Below the pieces are notes generated by a model. It searched no databases, was not told the DNA's origin, and was given only the letters and a program-made list of their open reading frames with translations. DNA of 64,000 nt from positions 1 to 64,000 of the forward strand of contig VXRC01000012.1 in assembly GCA_009838645.1 (NCBI GenBank), given 5' to 3'. The DNA comes from Gemmatimonadota bacterium (GTDB lineage: Bacteria; JAAXHH01). The translations under genes and the position numbers were made by a program. This document shows positions 54,702 through 63,677 of this stretch, in pieces. How positions within the stretch are numbered: position 1 is the first letter of the stretch; each line of letters opens with the position of its first letter.

Positions 54702-54738
54702 AAGTACAGGTCAGCCACAAATACGAAGCGCGAAGGAG
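54678..54738 (+). repeat. 32-bp imperfect duplication across the end of the PIG-L gene
   Basis: gtcagttacaagtacgaagc (from 54678) is repeated as gtcagccacaaatacgaagc (from 54710), 32 bp apart. The first copy codes the C-terminus VSYKYEA; the second lies between that stop and the rhaM ribosome site. Confidence 0.85.
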
Positions 54739-54744
54739 ATTGCC

Positions 54745-55065
54745 ATGCAGCGGGTCGGGTTCATTTTGAAAGTCAAGGAAGACATGATCGAAGGCTACAA
54801 GAAGCACCACCGGGAGGTCTGGCCCGAGATGCTGGAGGCGTTGCAAGACGCGGGCTGGCGCAACTACTCGCTGTTCATGCGCGAGGACGGGCTGCTCTTC
54901 GGATACTGCGAGACCCCGGATTTCGAGAAGGCGCTGGCCAGGATGGCGGAGACGGACGTCAACGCGCGCTGGCAGGAGTTCATGGCACCCTATTTCGAGA
55001 ACCTCGGCGGTAAGCACGCCGACGAGAATATGGTGCCGCTGGAGCAGGTTTTCTACCTGGAATGA
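54745..55065 (+). CDS. rhaM: L-rhamnose mutarotase
   Basis: 106 residues, exactly the family size. GFILKVKEDMIEGYKKHHREVWPEM holds the conserved His and Glu, and NYSLFMREDGLLFGYCETPDF and WQEFMAPYFE complete the dimeric ferredoxin-like fold. It interconverts the anomers of L-rhamnose. AAGGAG stands 6 bases upstream of ATG 54745. No rhamnose kinase or isomerase is next to it, but a sugar isomerase lies two genes downstream. Confidence 0.93.
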   Translation: MQRVGFILKVKEDMIEGYKKHHREVWPEMLEALQDAGWRNYSLFMREDGLLFGYCETPDFEKALARMAETDVNARWQEFMAPYFENLGGKHADENMVPLEQVFYLE

Positions 55066-55116
55066 CAGGTAAAGCGCGCCCCCTGCGCGCAGGGTAACAA
55101 GGGTAAACAAGACCAC

Positions 55117-56175
55117 TTGGACACCACCACCCTCGATACGCCCGTCCTGACGCAAGACGAAAAGCGGTTGATCCGGGACATCACCGATTCGCTGAAGGAA
55201 TGCAGGAATCCCGACGCCGCGCACCTCGACCAGGCGATCTGCGAGTCCATCGCCCGGTTGAGCGACCTGGCCAGGGTCATGAACGCCTATCCCTCCCTGC
55301 TGGAGAGCCAGTCCCTCGGCCAGCAGCGGCGGGATGCCGCTTCCCTCATCGAGGCGCTGTCCAACGCCACGCTCTTCACCGTCGACATGCTGCTTCCCAT
55401 GCGGGCCGCGGTCGGGCAGGTGTACGTCATGGCGCGGCTGAACCTGTTCCGTCTCCTGCACCAGGTGGTCCAGGAGGCGCTGGGCGGCCGGGACGAATTC
55501 ACGGCCGTGGAAGACGCCATCGGCGCCCGGATTAGCCAGAGCATCCACAACAAGGTGATCGAATCGCTGCTGATCGCCATCGTCTGCGACGACAGCCTCG
55601 GCCGCGCGGTCCGCATCAAGGCGGCCACCGCCCTGACCCACCTTTGGGAGGACCGGTTCTCCCGGCGGATCGAAGCCTTCCTGCCCGTCCTCGAAACCAC
55701 CTGGGAAGCCCGGCGGCAGACGACCGTTCAGCTGGGCACCCTCATGGGGGTTTCCGAGGTATTCGCCCTGATGCGCGCGGGCGGCGACATCCGGTTCCTC
55801 GACTATTTCTCCAGGAAGACCTGTCCGCCGGAGGAACTGCAGGCCTTTCGAGAATTCCTCTTCAGCGTGTCCACCGAGGAACTCGAATCCCTGGGCGACA
55901 AACTGAAAGAGGGGCAACACAGGGCGTCGTATCCGGGCGTCGACACCACCCTGTCCCTGTCGCCCACCTATCTCTACGACCATACGGCCACCGACTTCGT
56001 CACCCAGCTCTACCTGTTCTTCGTCAAGCGCCACCTCGAAGCCCACGCGCGGCGGATCCGAAACCTACCCGGTCCCAAGCGTACGGCCGAAGAATACGTC
56101 ATGGTCTATTTCCTGGAACAGTCCTGCACGATGGACAGCGACCGGGTCGACGGCAGAAAGGACGATACGCAGTGA
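55117..56175 (+). CDS. Hypothetical protein, all-helical
   Basis: 352 residues; I do not recognise a family. It is rich in Leu, Ala and Glu with helical stretches such as DEKRLIRDITDSLKECR and HNKVIESLLIAIVCDDSLG, possibly helical repeats. No signal peptide or membrane segment. The TTG at 55117 is the only start that keeps the N-terminus. Its stop overlaps the next gene by 4 bases (GTGA), so it is coupled to the isomerase gene. Confidence 0.6.
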   Translation: MDTTTLDTPVLTQDEKRLIRDITDSLKECRNPDAAHLDQAICESIARLSDLARVMNAYPSLLESQSLGQQRRDAASLIEALSNATLFTVDMLLPMRAAVGQVYVMARLNLFRLLHQVVQEALGGRDEFTAVEDAIGARISQSIHNKVIESLLIAIVCDDSLGRAVRIKAATALTHLWEDRFSRRIEAFLPVLETTWEARRQTTVQLGTLMGVSEVFALMRAGGDIRFLDYFSRKTCPPEELQAFREFLFSVSTEELESLGDKLKEGQHRASYPGVDTTLSLSPTYLYDHTATDFVTQLYLFFVKRHLEAHARRIRNLPGPKRTAEEYVMVYFLEQSCTMDSDRVDGRKDDTQ

Positions 56176-57008
56176 TCAAACTCGGTTGCATGTCCTTGAG
56201 TTACGGCCACGCCATTTCCGAAGGCCGCATGGACCTGTTCGAATTCATCGACCACGTCCGTGAAATGGGACTCGACGGGATCGACATCCATACCCGGGCG
56301 CTGGAATCGGAAGATGACGCGTACCTGCGGGACGTGCGCATGCGGTGCCTGCAGCGGGGGCTTGCCATCTCCTACCTGGGCATCAGCAACAACTTCGGGA
56401 AGCCGCCCGGGGAGATCGCCGCCGAAATACAGATGGTCAAGCACTGGATCGACGTGGCCGCGCGGCTGAACGTGCCCCTGGTCCGGATCTTCGCGGCCTG
56501 GGACCGGGAGGACACGCCCGCGCGCGTCACCTGGTCCCGGATGATCTACGGCATCTCCGAGGTGGTGGATCACGGAGCCGCCCGGGGCGTGGCCGTGGGG
56601 CTTCACAACCACAATCACGGCTGCGTGACCCGCACCGGCGACGACGTCGTGCGCATCCTGAACCAGGTGGATCGCCCCACGTTCACCCATATCCTCGACA
56701 CGGGCCAGTACGCCGGGTCGCCGGGCGCTTCGGGCAGCAGGGGCAACCCGGACCCCGCCTACGATTTCTACGGCAGCATGGAGAAGAGCGCGCCGTACGC
56801 GGCGCACGTCCGGGCGAAGTTCTACCGCATCCAGTCCGGCGAGGAAGAGTGGCTGGACTATCCCCGCATACTGGGGATCCTGAAGCAGGTCGGTTTCAAT
56901 GGCTGGATGTCGGTCGTCTACGAAGGGCAGGACGTCGAAGCCGAGGAGATCGCGGTACCCAAGGCCGTCGCCTACCTGCGGCGCCTTCTCGCCGAAAACG
57001 GCATGTGA
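56172..57008 (+). CDS. Sugar-phosphate isomerase/epimerase family protein
   Basis: 278 residues, TIM barrel of the xylose-isomerase-like group. LGCMSLSYGHAIS at the start, GLDGIDIHTRALES, VGLHNHNHGCVTRTGDD and THILDTGQYAG give the expected metal ligands. GTG 56172 overlaps the previous stop and has AAAGGA 9 bases upstream. It probably handles a keto- or deoxysugar in the rhamnose-related cluster. The last 37 bases overlap the convergent DNA methyltransferase gene. Confidence 0.88.
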   Translation: MIKLGCMSLSYGHAISEGRMDLFEFIDHVREMGLDGIDIHTRALESEDDAYLRDVRMRCLQRGLAISYLGISNNFGKPPGEIAAEIQMVKHWIDVAARLNVPLVRIFAAWDREDTPARVTWSRMIYGISEVVDHGAARGVAVGLHNHNHGCVTRTGDDVVRILNQVDRPTFTHILDTGQYAGSPGASGSRGNPDPAYDFYGSMEKSAPYAAHVRAKFYRIQSGEEEWLDYPRILGILKQVGFNGWMSVVYEGQDVEAEEIAVPKAVAYLRRLLAENGM

Positions 57009-57742
57009 GGCTTAGAAAGCAGCGAGGTGATGTGCAGGCAGGAATCGGGGTTCAGTTCCACCGAGATGCTGCGGCGCCCCAGCGCGCGCGCGGCCAGGGC
57101 GATCGTGCCCTGCCCGGCAAAGGGGTCCAGGACCGTCTCGCCCGCGTATGACCAGAGGCGGACCAGGCGCCTGTAGGGATGTTCCAGGTTATCGTCGGGC
57201 GTCCAGACGGCCTGGCGGCCCGCCCGCCATGCTGAAGCGGGTACTCCGCTTTCTTCCACGACGCCAGGCGCCGGCGCTTCGGACTCGCCGGGCTTCCGGT
57301 AGGCCAGGATGGTCTCGGCGTGCACCTTGGGCCGGCATCCGAGCGGAACGCGGGCATCCGCCGGTTCCTCCCGCACCGCCTTCCCCGGTTCGAACCAGTA
57401 CCACGTGGCTTCGTACTGAAATCCCGCCTCCTGGAGACCGCGGTGCGTATCCGCCGCGAGGGCGACCGGTTCATTCCGCCAAAGCAGGTCGGCGATCCAT
57501 ACGATCATCGCCCTACCGGGCATAAGGCACCGGTGGCACTGCGCCCACACCTCGGAGAGCGAGGCCAGGAAGTCCGGATAGGTCTGGCCGAAACCGATCT
57601 GGTCCGGGTGGCCGTAGTCGCCGCTCTCCCACCAGGGCGGACAGGTCAGGACCAGGCCGGCGCACCCGTCGGGGATCGGGTCCATCCTGCGCGCGTCGCC
57701 CAGCCAGAGCTGGACCTGGTCGTCATCGTGGTAAAGGCGCAT
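56972..57742 (-). CDS. DNA methyltransferase, beta-class (N4-cytosine or N6-adenine)
   Basis: 256 residues. Catalytic motif IV TCPPWWES near residue 33 comes before the SAM-binding motif I DPFAGQGTIALAARAL near the C-terminus, the order of beta-class enzymes. A mostly unrelated middle part (residues ~80-190) would be the target-recognition domain. No restriction nuclease is adjacent, so it looks like an orphan methyltransferase. Its 3' end overlaps the convergent isomerase gene. Last gene of the operon from 60122. Confidence 0.88.
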   Translation of the reverse strand: MRLYHDDDQVQLWLGDARRMDPIPDGCAGLVLTCPPWWESGDYGHPDQIGFGQTYPDFLASLSEVWAQCHRCLMPGRAMIVWIADLLWRNEPVALAADTHRGLQEAGFQYEATWYWFEPGKAVREEPADARVPLGCRPKVHAETILAYRKPGESEAPAPGVVEESGVPASAWRAGRQAVWTPDDNLEHPYRRLVRLWSYAGETVLDPFAGQGTIALAARALGRRSISVELNPDSCLHITSLLSKPHMPFSARRRRR

Positions 57743-57851
57743 TGCGGAAAGTGTTCCGTACGGAAGAGGTCGGGCTCACTTTTTGGCCGCGGGCTGACCG
57801 AGACGTGAGGCTGGCGGAACGCGAAGGCTGGCGGCGGCCTTCACCGCCGCA

Positions 57852-58736
57852 TCAAGCTTCGGGCCAGATTTCGGCCAGGGCGCTTGAAATGATCACGGGA
57901 CTGGGGCCGTCCACCCGGAAGCACTCCTCCGCCGACAGGGCTTCGTCCATGAGCCCGCCCGTCATGGACCGGGGCCAGCCGAACCACCGGTAGACCGCCT
58001 TCTCGTCGACGGCCCCGGCGGACTCCACGGCGCCCACGAGCAGGCTGCGCATGGCATGACGGCGGGTCAGGGAAACGGCTTCCCTCGCCGTCTCGTCGGG
58101 CACCCATCGCTTCGTCAGTTCCCATACGCACGAAGCAGCGTCATGGACGTTCCTTCCAGGCTGTCCGGACCGTCCGGGTACGATCAACCACAGCTTCTCG
58201 AGTTCCAGCAACGCCTTGCGGAAAGTCCGCCCGTCCATGGGGACGGATCCGGCGAGCCGGTCCCGCAGCGCCCGGACCGTGGCCGGTCCGTCCCGTTCGA
58301 TGCAGTCGGCCAGGCGGAACGCCGCCGGGGAGATCCGGTTGCGCTCCCGGGCGCCCTGGAAGCCTTCCCCTTCCATGGCCAGCAGGGCCGCCCAGTGCTT
58401 CCGAGCGACCAGCGTGGGTCTGCGTTTCACGAAGGTGCCGAACAGGCAGGGAACGGCTTCGGGCAGGTCGCTCAGCCAGATGCTGGCGATGCCCTGTCCC
58501 GTGCTGATCCCGTTATCGTTTCCGCCAAGACCGGTCCTGCCGTCTATGGCCTCCTGGATACTGGGGAGTTCGGTGCCGGAGTAGACCGAGACGAAACACC
58601 GTTCCAGGATGAACTCGCCGGCCTGTTTCCTGCTCTTCAGGCGGCGCGACGGGGTCAGGCGGTGGTTTTCGGTCACGCGCCCGCGGACGCCGTCGGGCAG
58701 CATGGGGAACAGTTTCGACTTGGTGAGTATGGACAT
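57852..58736 (-). CDS. Winged-helix protein, possibly AlkZ/YcaQ-like
   Basis: 294 residues. RLADCIERDGPATVRALRDR, ALLELEKLWLIVPGRSG and AVDEKAVYRWFGWPRSMTGG look like tandem winged helices, as in AlkZ/YcaQ-type DNA interstrand crosslink glycosylases and their relatives, but I see no clear QxQ catalytic motif. So it may be a DNA-binding relative rather than a glycosylase. It lies 20 bases after the glucokinase gene and 109 before the DNA methyltransferase. Confidence 0.5.
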   Translation of the reverse strand: MSILTKSKLFPMLPDGVRGRVTENHRLTPSRRLKSRKQAGEFILERCFVSVYSGTELPSIQEAIDGRTGLGGNDNGISTGQGIASIWLSDLPEAVPCLFGTFVKRRPTLVARKHWAALLAMEGEGFQGARERNRISPAAFRLADCIERDGPATVRALRDRLAGSVPMDGRTFRKALLELEKLWLIVPGRSGQPGRNVHDAASCVWELTKRWVPDETAREAVSLTRRHAMRSLLVGAVESAGAVDEKAVYRWFGWPRSMTGGLMDEALSAEECFRVDGPSPVIISSALAEIWPEA

Positions 58737-58755
58737 GTACGGCGCTTTCTGCGGG

Positions 58756-59493
58756 TCACGCGGCGGTCTGTGCGGCCAGTGCCGCCCCGATGATCCCGGC
58801 CTGGTTCCTCATCCGGGCGGGCACGACCTCGGTATCCACGGTGAGCCACGACGAGAACTTTTCGTACTTGTTGCTGGCGCCGCCGCCCACGATGATCAGG
58901 TCCGGGCGGATCAACTCGTCCAGCCTGCACAGGTACTCGTTCACCCGTCCGCCCCATACCTCCCAGCTCAGGCCCTTCGCCTTCCTAACGCTATCGGCGG
59001 CGTATTTCTCCGCGACGCGGCCTTTCATCTCGATATGTCCGAATTCCGTGCTGGGCACGAGCGTGCCGTCGATGAACAGGGAGGTGCCGATGCCGGTTCC
59101 CAGGGTCGCGATGACCACCACGCCGTCCCGGCCTCTGCCCGCGCCATACCGCATTTCCGCCATGCCCGCGGCATCCGCGTCGTTCAGGAAAACGACCGCC
59201 CTGCCCGTCGCCTTCGCCATGCGTTCTACGGCGTTGACGCCGATCCAGGACGCGTCGATGTTCGCGGCGGTCCGCACCGTACCGTGCTTGATGACCGCGG
59301 GAAAGCCGAATCCCACGGGTCCCTGCAGGTCGAAGTGCCGGACGATTTCCGCCGCGGTCTCGATGACTTTCTTTGGCGTGGCCGGCCTGGGGGTGTCGAT
59401 CCTGAAGCGATCCGTCTCGAGTCTTCCGGTTTCCAGGCAGACCGGCGCGCCTTTGATGCCCGTTCCGCCGATATCGATCCCCAGAAGACTCAT
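58756..59493 (-). CDS. Polyphosphate glucokinase-type ROK kinase
   Basis: 245 residues. LLGIDIGGTGIKGA is the first phosphate loop, LNDADAAGMAEM the catalytic Asp strand and STEFGHIEMKG the glucose site; LSWEVWGGRVNEYL and LIIVGGGASNKYEKF match the PpgK branch. It phosphorylates glucose with ATP or polyphosphate. Its ATG overlaps by 4 bases with the upstream gene's stop. Confidence 0.9.
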   Translation of the reverse strand: MSLLGIDIGGTGIKGAPVCLETGRLETDRFRIDTPRPATPKKVIETAAEIVRHFDLQGPVGFGFPAVIKHGTVRTAANIDASWIGVNAVERMAKATGRAVVFLNDADAAGMAEMRYGAGRGRDGVVVIATLGTGIGTSLFIDGTLVPSTEFGHIEMKGRVAEKYAADSVRKAKGLSWEVWGGRVNEYLCRLDELIRPDLIIVGGGASNKYEKFSSWLTVDTEVVPARMRNQAGIIGAALAAQTAA

Positions 59494-60122
59494 GCGGGTT
59501 CGCCTTCCGCCGATTCTTCCTCGGCCTGGACGGCATCGCGGTCACGCGGGGAAGTGATCCGCCAGTAATAGCCGTCCGGGTCCAGCATGCGGAAGTCCGT
59601 GGCGCCCCAGGGCTGTCCCTTCAGCGGTTCGTGTATGGCCACCCCGGCCTGTTCCATCTTCGCATGGAACTGGCCGATATCCGAGATCTCCAGGACCAGT
59701 TCGACCCCCACGCCGCGGGCGAGCGACTCGACAGGCTGTTCCCCCGGGTCCGGATACCAGAGCAGTTCGTCGGTCTTCAGTCCGAGGACCAGTTCGTTCC
59801 GTTGGAGCAGGATGTAACCGGGATCGTTCGACAGTTCCTTGAAGCCGAAGGTCTCCGTGTAGAATGCCGCGGACACCTGCAGGTCCTTCACGGCAAGGTT
59901 CACCTGGAGTCTCACGGACTGACTCTGGACCTGGACCTGATCGGCCCGGGGGCCGCGGGAAGTGAACTGGACGGTATACGCCACCTGGTCGCCGACCTGC
60001 AGCAACGAAAACTGCCCGTCCGTAATGTTGGATCGATGGAAAAACAGGTCCTCGTTCTCAGGCGTGTTGATGAACCCGTAACCCCTGGTGTGGTTCAGCC
60101 TGGTGATCGTACCCTGCGGCAT
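59490..60122 (-). CDS. Cold-shock domain fused to a VOC (glyoxalase) domain
   Basis: 210 residues. Residues 1 to ~65 are a cold-shock domain with both nucleic-acid motifs (RGYGFI and DLFFH). Residues ~70-190 form a VOC/glyoxalase domain (VNLAVKDLQVSAAFYTETFG, VELVLEISDIGQFHAKM, WGATDFRMLDPDGYYW) that could bind a metal or small ligand. I know of no standard function for this pairing. The order suggests a ligand-responsive RNA or DNA chaperone. First gene of a four-gene operon; ATG 60122. Confidence 0.85.
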   Translation of the reverse strand: MPQGTITRLNHTRGYGFINTPENEDLFFHRSNITDGQFSLLQVGDQVAYTVQFTSRGPRADQVQVQSQSVRLQVNLAVKDLQVSAAFYTETFGFKELSNDPGYILLQRNELVLGLKTDELLWYPDPGEQPVESLARGVGVELVLEISDIGQFHAKMEQAGVAIHEPLKGQPWGATDFRMLDPDGYYWRITSPRDRDAVQAEEESAEGEPA

Positions 60123-60394
60123 GACTGTCCAGTCCCGGTTCCTGGGAACCGCCTTGGAAGAAGACCCGGTTTATCGTAAAGAGGAGGTGGAATCTGGCAA
60201 GACCATGCCGGCCATTCCCACCCGAGGCAGGCATGGCAAAGTAGATGAACGCTCGTGCTTTGCCTGCCTGAAACAACATGCCGGCCAACCCCGGGAAAGG
60301 AGTCGCCGGCGAAGCTTCATGTTAGGTTTGCGCAACCGGTCAAGTCAAGGGTTTTCTTCTTCCCTCAAGCAGGTACACAACAGGTACATAGAGG

Positions 60395-60423
60395 TTGACA
60401 ACCGGCGGGGGTTCGCCTAGACT
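60395..60423 (+). promoter_or_regulatory. Strong candidate promoter for the lipoprotein-aminotransferase operon
   Basis: TTGACA (60395-60400), 17 bases and TAGACT (60418-60423) lie about 100 bases before the lipoprotein start, followed by two TCCGGA sites 9 bp apart near the expected start of transcription. The rest of the 400-base divergent gap 60123-60522 has no coding signal on either strand. Confidence 0.65.
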
Positions 60424-60522
60424 ATCCGGAGTGTCCGGACGAAGAAAAACACCCGTCGCTACAGGGCCTTCCCGCTGACCAGGGCCCATAGCCGGGACCC
60501 ATAAACGGGACCCTTTATTGCC

Positions 60523-61056
60523 ATGCGCCTTATACATTTCAAATCGATATTGCTGGGTGCGCTGATCTGGTGCGGATGCGACCAGAACCTGCGTCCCTTG
60601 CCCGAAGACGGCGGACAGCCGTCCGGCAGGTCCTTCGTGGAGGCGCAGCGTCCGATCGACGGCAGCCGGGTGGCCGGCCGAAGCTTCGAGGAAGGACAGC
60701 CCACCGCGGTCCCGGGAGACGGTGCGAGCGTATCGGGAACCATCGACATCACGCCGGAACTCTTCGCGCGGCTCAGGGGCTCGGAGACCATGTACGTCAT
60801 GGCGAGACGAAGCCAGGACGGTCCGCCCATGGCCGTCAAGCGTTTCAGAAGCCTGCGGTTCCCCATGCCGTACACGCTGACTGGCGCGGACCAGGCCGTC
60901 CAGGGCCCGGCCTTTACCGGGGAAGTCACCATCGTCGCGCGCATCGACCTGGACGGGAACGCCGGCGTACCGCAGGCCGGCGACATGGAAGGGGTCAACC
61001 CGCGGGTGGTCGTTGGAGACTCCGGGGCGGACGTCGTCATCGACCGGCTGTACTGA
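60523..61056 (+). CDS. Lipoprotein with CcmI/CycH-like C-terminal domain
   Basis: 177 residues. Short signal sequence with a cysteine pair at the expected lipidation site (ALIWCGC). After a polar linker, VSGTIDITPELFARLRGSET and PMPYTLTGADQAVQGPAFTG with DLDGNAGVPQAGDMEGV follow the C-terminal domain of cytochrome c maturation protein CcmI (GxVxLxPxLxxxV ... GDLEG). Here it is alone, without the TPR part and away from other ccm genes. Start of a plus-strand operon with two aminotransferases. Confidence 0.75.
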   Translation: MRLIHFKSILLGALIWCGCDQNLRPLPEDGGQPSGRSFVEAQRPIDGSRVAGRSFEEGQPTAVPGDGASVSGTIDITPELFARLRGSETMYVMARRSQDGPPMAVKRFRSLRFPMPYTLTGADQAVQGPAFTGEVTIVARIDLDGNAGVPQAGDMEGVNPRVVVGDSGADVVIDRLY

Positions 61057-61067
61057 TCGGCAGCCAC

Positions 61068-62432
61068 ATGATGAATACCGAACTGCTCACAGCGCCTGAA
61101 TCCTTGCGGCGGCTCGTCCTCGACCTGCGCCAGATGGAGACCTTCATCGAGGACCCACTCGTCGTCAGGAAGGCGGACGGGGTCTGGTACGAGGACGTAA
61201 ACGGACGGCGGATCCTGGACGGCCTGTCGGGCATCTTCACCGTGAACGCCGGCCACGGAAACCGGAGGATCATCGAGGCGATCAAGGCGCAGCTGGACAC
61301 CATGGCCTTCGCGCCTCCGCTCCACGCCACCAGCCCGCCGGCCATCGAGCTGGTCCAGCGGCTGGCGGAAGTCACGCCGGAAGATCTGAACACCATCAAG
61401 CTCCTGTCCGGCGGTTCGGAAGCCACCGAGGCGGCCATGAAGCTGGCGCGGCAATACCACCGGCAGACCGGCAACCCGGGCAAGTTCAAGGTGATCTCCC
61501 GGTTTCACGGGTACCACGGCGCGACCATGGGGGCCCTGTCGGCCACGGGCACGCGCCGGCGCAAGACCATGTTCGAACCCACGCTGCACGGTTTCCTGCA
61601 CGTCCACCCGCCGACCTGCTACCGGTGTCCCTATGAAAAGACCTTCCCGGACTGCGAGGTCTTCTGCGCCCGGACGGTGGAGGACCTCATCGAGCTGGAA
61701 GGCGCCGAGACCATCGCCGCGCTCATCCTGGAACCCGTGGGAAACACCGGCGGGATCATCATGCCGCCGCCGGGGTATCTCCCCGAGCTGCGGGATATCT
61801 GCGACCGGCACGGAATCCTCCTGATCTACGACGAAATCATCACCGGCTTCGGCCGCACCGGCAGCATGTTCGCGGCCCAGACCTTCGAGGCGGCGCCCGA
61901 CATTCTCTGCATGGGCAAGGGCATGTCCAGCGGATACGTGCCCCTGGCGGGGATCGCCTTCCGGGATTCCATCGCCTCCGCCTTTCTCGGCAGGGAGGAG
62001 GACGAGGTCGAGTTTTCCCACGGCCATACCTACGGCGGCAACCCGCTGGCCGCGGCGGCCGGACTGGCCAACCTGGCGGAGATCCGGGAAAGGGACCTTT
62101 GCGCCCGGGCAAGCGAGACGGGCGCCTATGTCCGGCGGCGGCTGGAGGAACTGCGGGAATTCGGCATCGTAGGCGATATCCGGGGATGCGGCCTGCTGGC
62201 CGGCGTTGAATTCGTGGAAGATCCCGAAACCCGCACGCCCTTCGATCCAGCGGTGAAGTTCGGCGTGCAGGCTGGCCGGACCGCGCTCGAAAAAGGGCTG
62301 CTCACGCGCTTCGATCCCAACTGGATCGCACTGGCGCCGCCGCTCGTTATCACCCGGGAAGAGACGGACCTCATGCTGGACGTATTGTCGGACAGCATCC
62401 GGGAAACAGTAAAGGAGTTGAAGACGTCATGA
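61068..62432 (+). CDS. Class III aminotransferase (aspartate aminotransferase family)
   Basis: 454 residues. IKLLSGGSEATEAAMKLAR and FHGYHGATMGALSATG fit the cofactor site, LLIYDEIITGFGRTG has the metal/cofactor Asp, and ILCMGKGMSSGYVPL the Schiff-base Lys. Class III enzymes act on omega- or beta-amino groups. ATG 61068 (a second ATG follows). Stop overlaps the next start (ATGA). Confidence 0.93.
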   Translation: MMNTELLTAPESLRRLVLDLRQMETFIEDPLVVRKADGVWYEDVNGRRILDGLSGIFTVNAGHGNRRIIEAIKAQLDTMAFAPPLHATSPPAIELVQRLAEVTPEDLNTIKLLSGGSEATEAAMKLARQYHRQTGNPGKFKVISRFHGYHGATMGALSATGTRRRKTMFEPTLHGFLHVHPPTCYRCPYEKTFPDCEVFCARTVEDLIELEGAETIAALILEPVGNTGGIIMPPPGYLPELRDICDRHGILLIYDEIITGFGRTGSMFAAQTFEAAPDILCMGKGMSSGYVPLAGIAFRDSIASAFLGREEDEVEFSHGHTYGGNPLAAAAGLANLAEIRERDLCARASETGAYVRRRLEELREFGIVGDIRGCGLLAGVEFVEDPETRTPFDPAVKFGVQAGRTALEKGLLTRFDPNWIALAPPLVITREETDLMLDVLSDSIRETVKELKTS

Positions 62433-63649
62433 AACCAGATTCCAACCTGTCGCGCCGTGGATTCATCGGGGGAACGCTGCTGGGAGGACTGGCTGCCCTG
62501 TCCGCCGATCCGATGGTGATGGCGCAGGCCCTGGTGTCGGGCAAGAAACCGGAGGATATCCAGGGTCATGGTATCGCGCCGGGCTACGTGAACCTGTCGT
62601 CCAACGAGAACCCCCTGGGACCGTCTCCGCGGGCGGTCGAGGCGGTCGCCGCGCGCATATTCGACGTGAACCGTTACCACTGGAGTTTCATGCCGGACCC
62701 GGTGGAGACCCTGACCAACGCGCTCGAAAGAAAACACGGCCTGCCAGTCACCGAGACGACATGGGACAACTGGGACGAGGTTACGGAAAACCGCCGGGTG
62801 GTCCTCAGCGCGGGTTCCAGCATGATCCTTCACTCGGTGGGCCTGGCGACGGCCCGGAACAAGGCCGAACTGGTCCAGGCCCAGCCCGCCTACTACGACA
62901 CCGCGGCCGTCTGGGGACGGCTCAGGGAGGAAGAAGGCGTCGACGTCAAGGTCAACTACGTCCGCCTGACCCGGGACCTGCGGCACAATCTGAACGCCAT
63001 GTACGAGAAGATCAACGACAAGACGACGGTCGTGGTCGTGACGAATCCGAACAATCCAACCAGCACGGTGGTGGACCATGACGCGTTGGTGGATTTCGTC
63101 CGGTCCGTGCCTGCTCATGTCACAGTGTTCATCGACGAAGCGTATATCGATTACACGGCCGATCCCGGTTACCGCGATGCGGTGTACCTGGCTCGGGAAC
63201 AGGACAACGTGATCGTCTCCCGGACGTTCTCCAAGATCTACGGCATGGCGGGCATGCGTGTAGGATATGCCGTGCTTTCGCCCCGGCTGAGACGCAAACT
63301 GTCGCTTTACAACCTGGGCGGGCCGCCGAGCAACCTGGGCGCGTACGCCGCCATCGCCGCACTGGACGACCACGCCCACTACGAGCGTAGCCGGCATACG
63401 GTGGAGGAAGGCAAGGCCTACCTGGGCAAGGCCTTCGAACGGCTGGATATCCCGTATACGCCCAGCGATTCCTGCTTTGTCCTGTTCAGGCTCGGTGATA
63501 AAGCCGAACGCGTATTCGATGCGCTCCAGGAGCGGAATGTCTGGATCGGCGACGGCATGTGGTGGGGGCTGAAGGGGCATTTGCGCGTGACCGTCGGCAC
63601 GCCGGACGAGAACGAGGCCTTCATCAACACGCTGGAAGCGGTGTTGTAG
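62429..63649 (+). CDS. Tat-exported HisC-like aminotransferase
   Basis: 406 residues. The N-terminus carries a twin-arginine signal LSRRGFIGGTLLGGLAALSA. The mature part is a HisC-like PLP enzyme: YVNLSSNENPLGPSPRAV, VTNPNNPTSTVVD, FIDEAYIDY and SRTFSKIYGMAGMRVGY with the Schiff-base lysine. An exported, folded PLP aminotransferase is unusual. It is coupled by a 4-base overlap to the class III enzyme upstream. Confidence 0.9.
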   Translation: MKPDSNLSRRGFIGGTLLGGLAALSADPMVMAQALVSGKKPEDIQGHGIAPGYVNLSSNENPLGPSPRAVEAVAARIFDVNRYHWSFMPDPVETLTNALERKHGLPVTETTWDNWDEVTENRRVVLSAGSSMILHSVGLATARNKAELVQAQPAYYDTAAVWGRLREEEGVDVKVNYVRLTRDLRHNLNAMYEKINDKTTVVVVTNPNNPTSTVVDHDALVDFVRSVPAHVTVFIDEAYIDYTADPGYRDAVYLAREQDNVIVSRTFSKIYGMAGMRVGYAVLSPRLRRKLSLYNLGGPPSNLGAYAAIAALDDHAHYERSRHTVEEGKAYLGKAFERLDIPYTPSDSCFVLFRLGDKAERVFDALQERNVWIGDGMWWGLKGHLRVTVGTPDENEAFINTLEAVL

Positions 63650-63677
63650 CGCGGCATTCGGGCGAGACACGGGTCCC

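Noticed and set aside
56972-58736. Restriction-modification system
   Set aside because: The methyltransferase has no endonuclease next to it. The winged-helix protein shows no nuclease motif.
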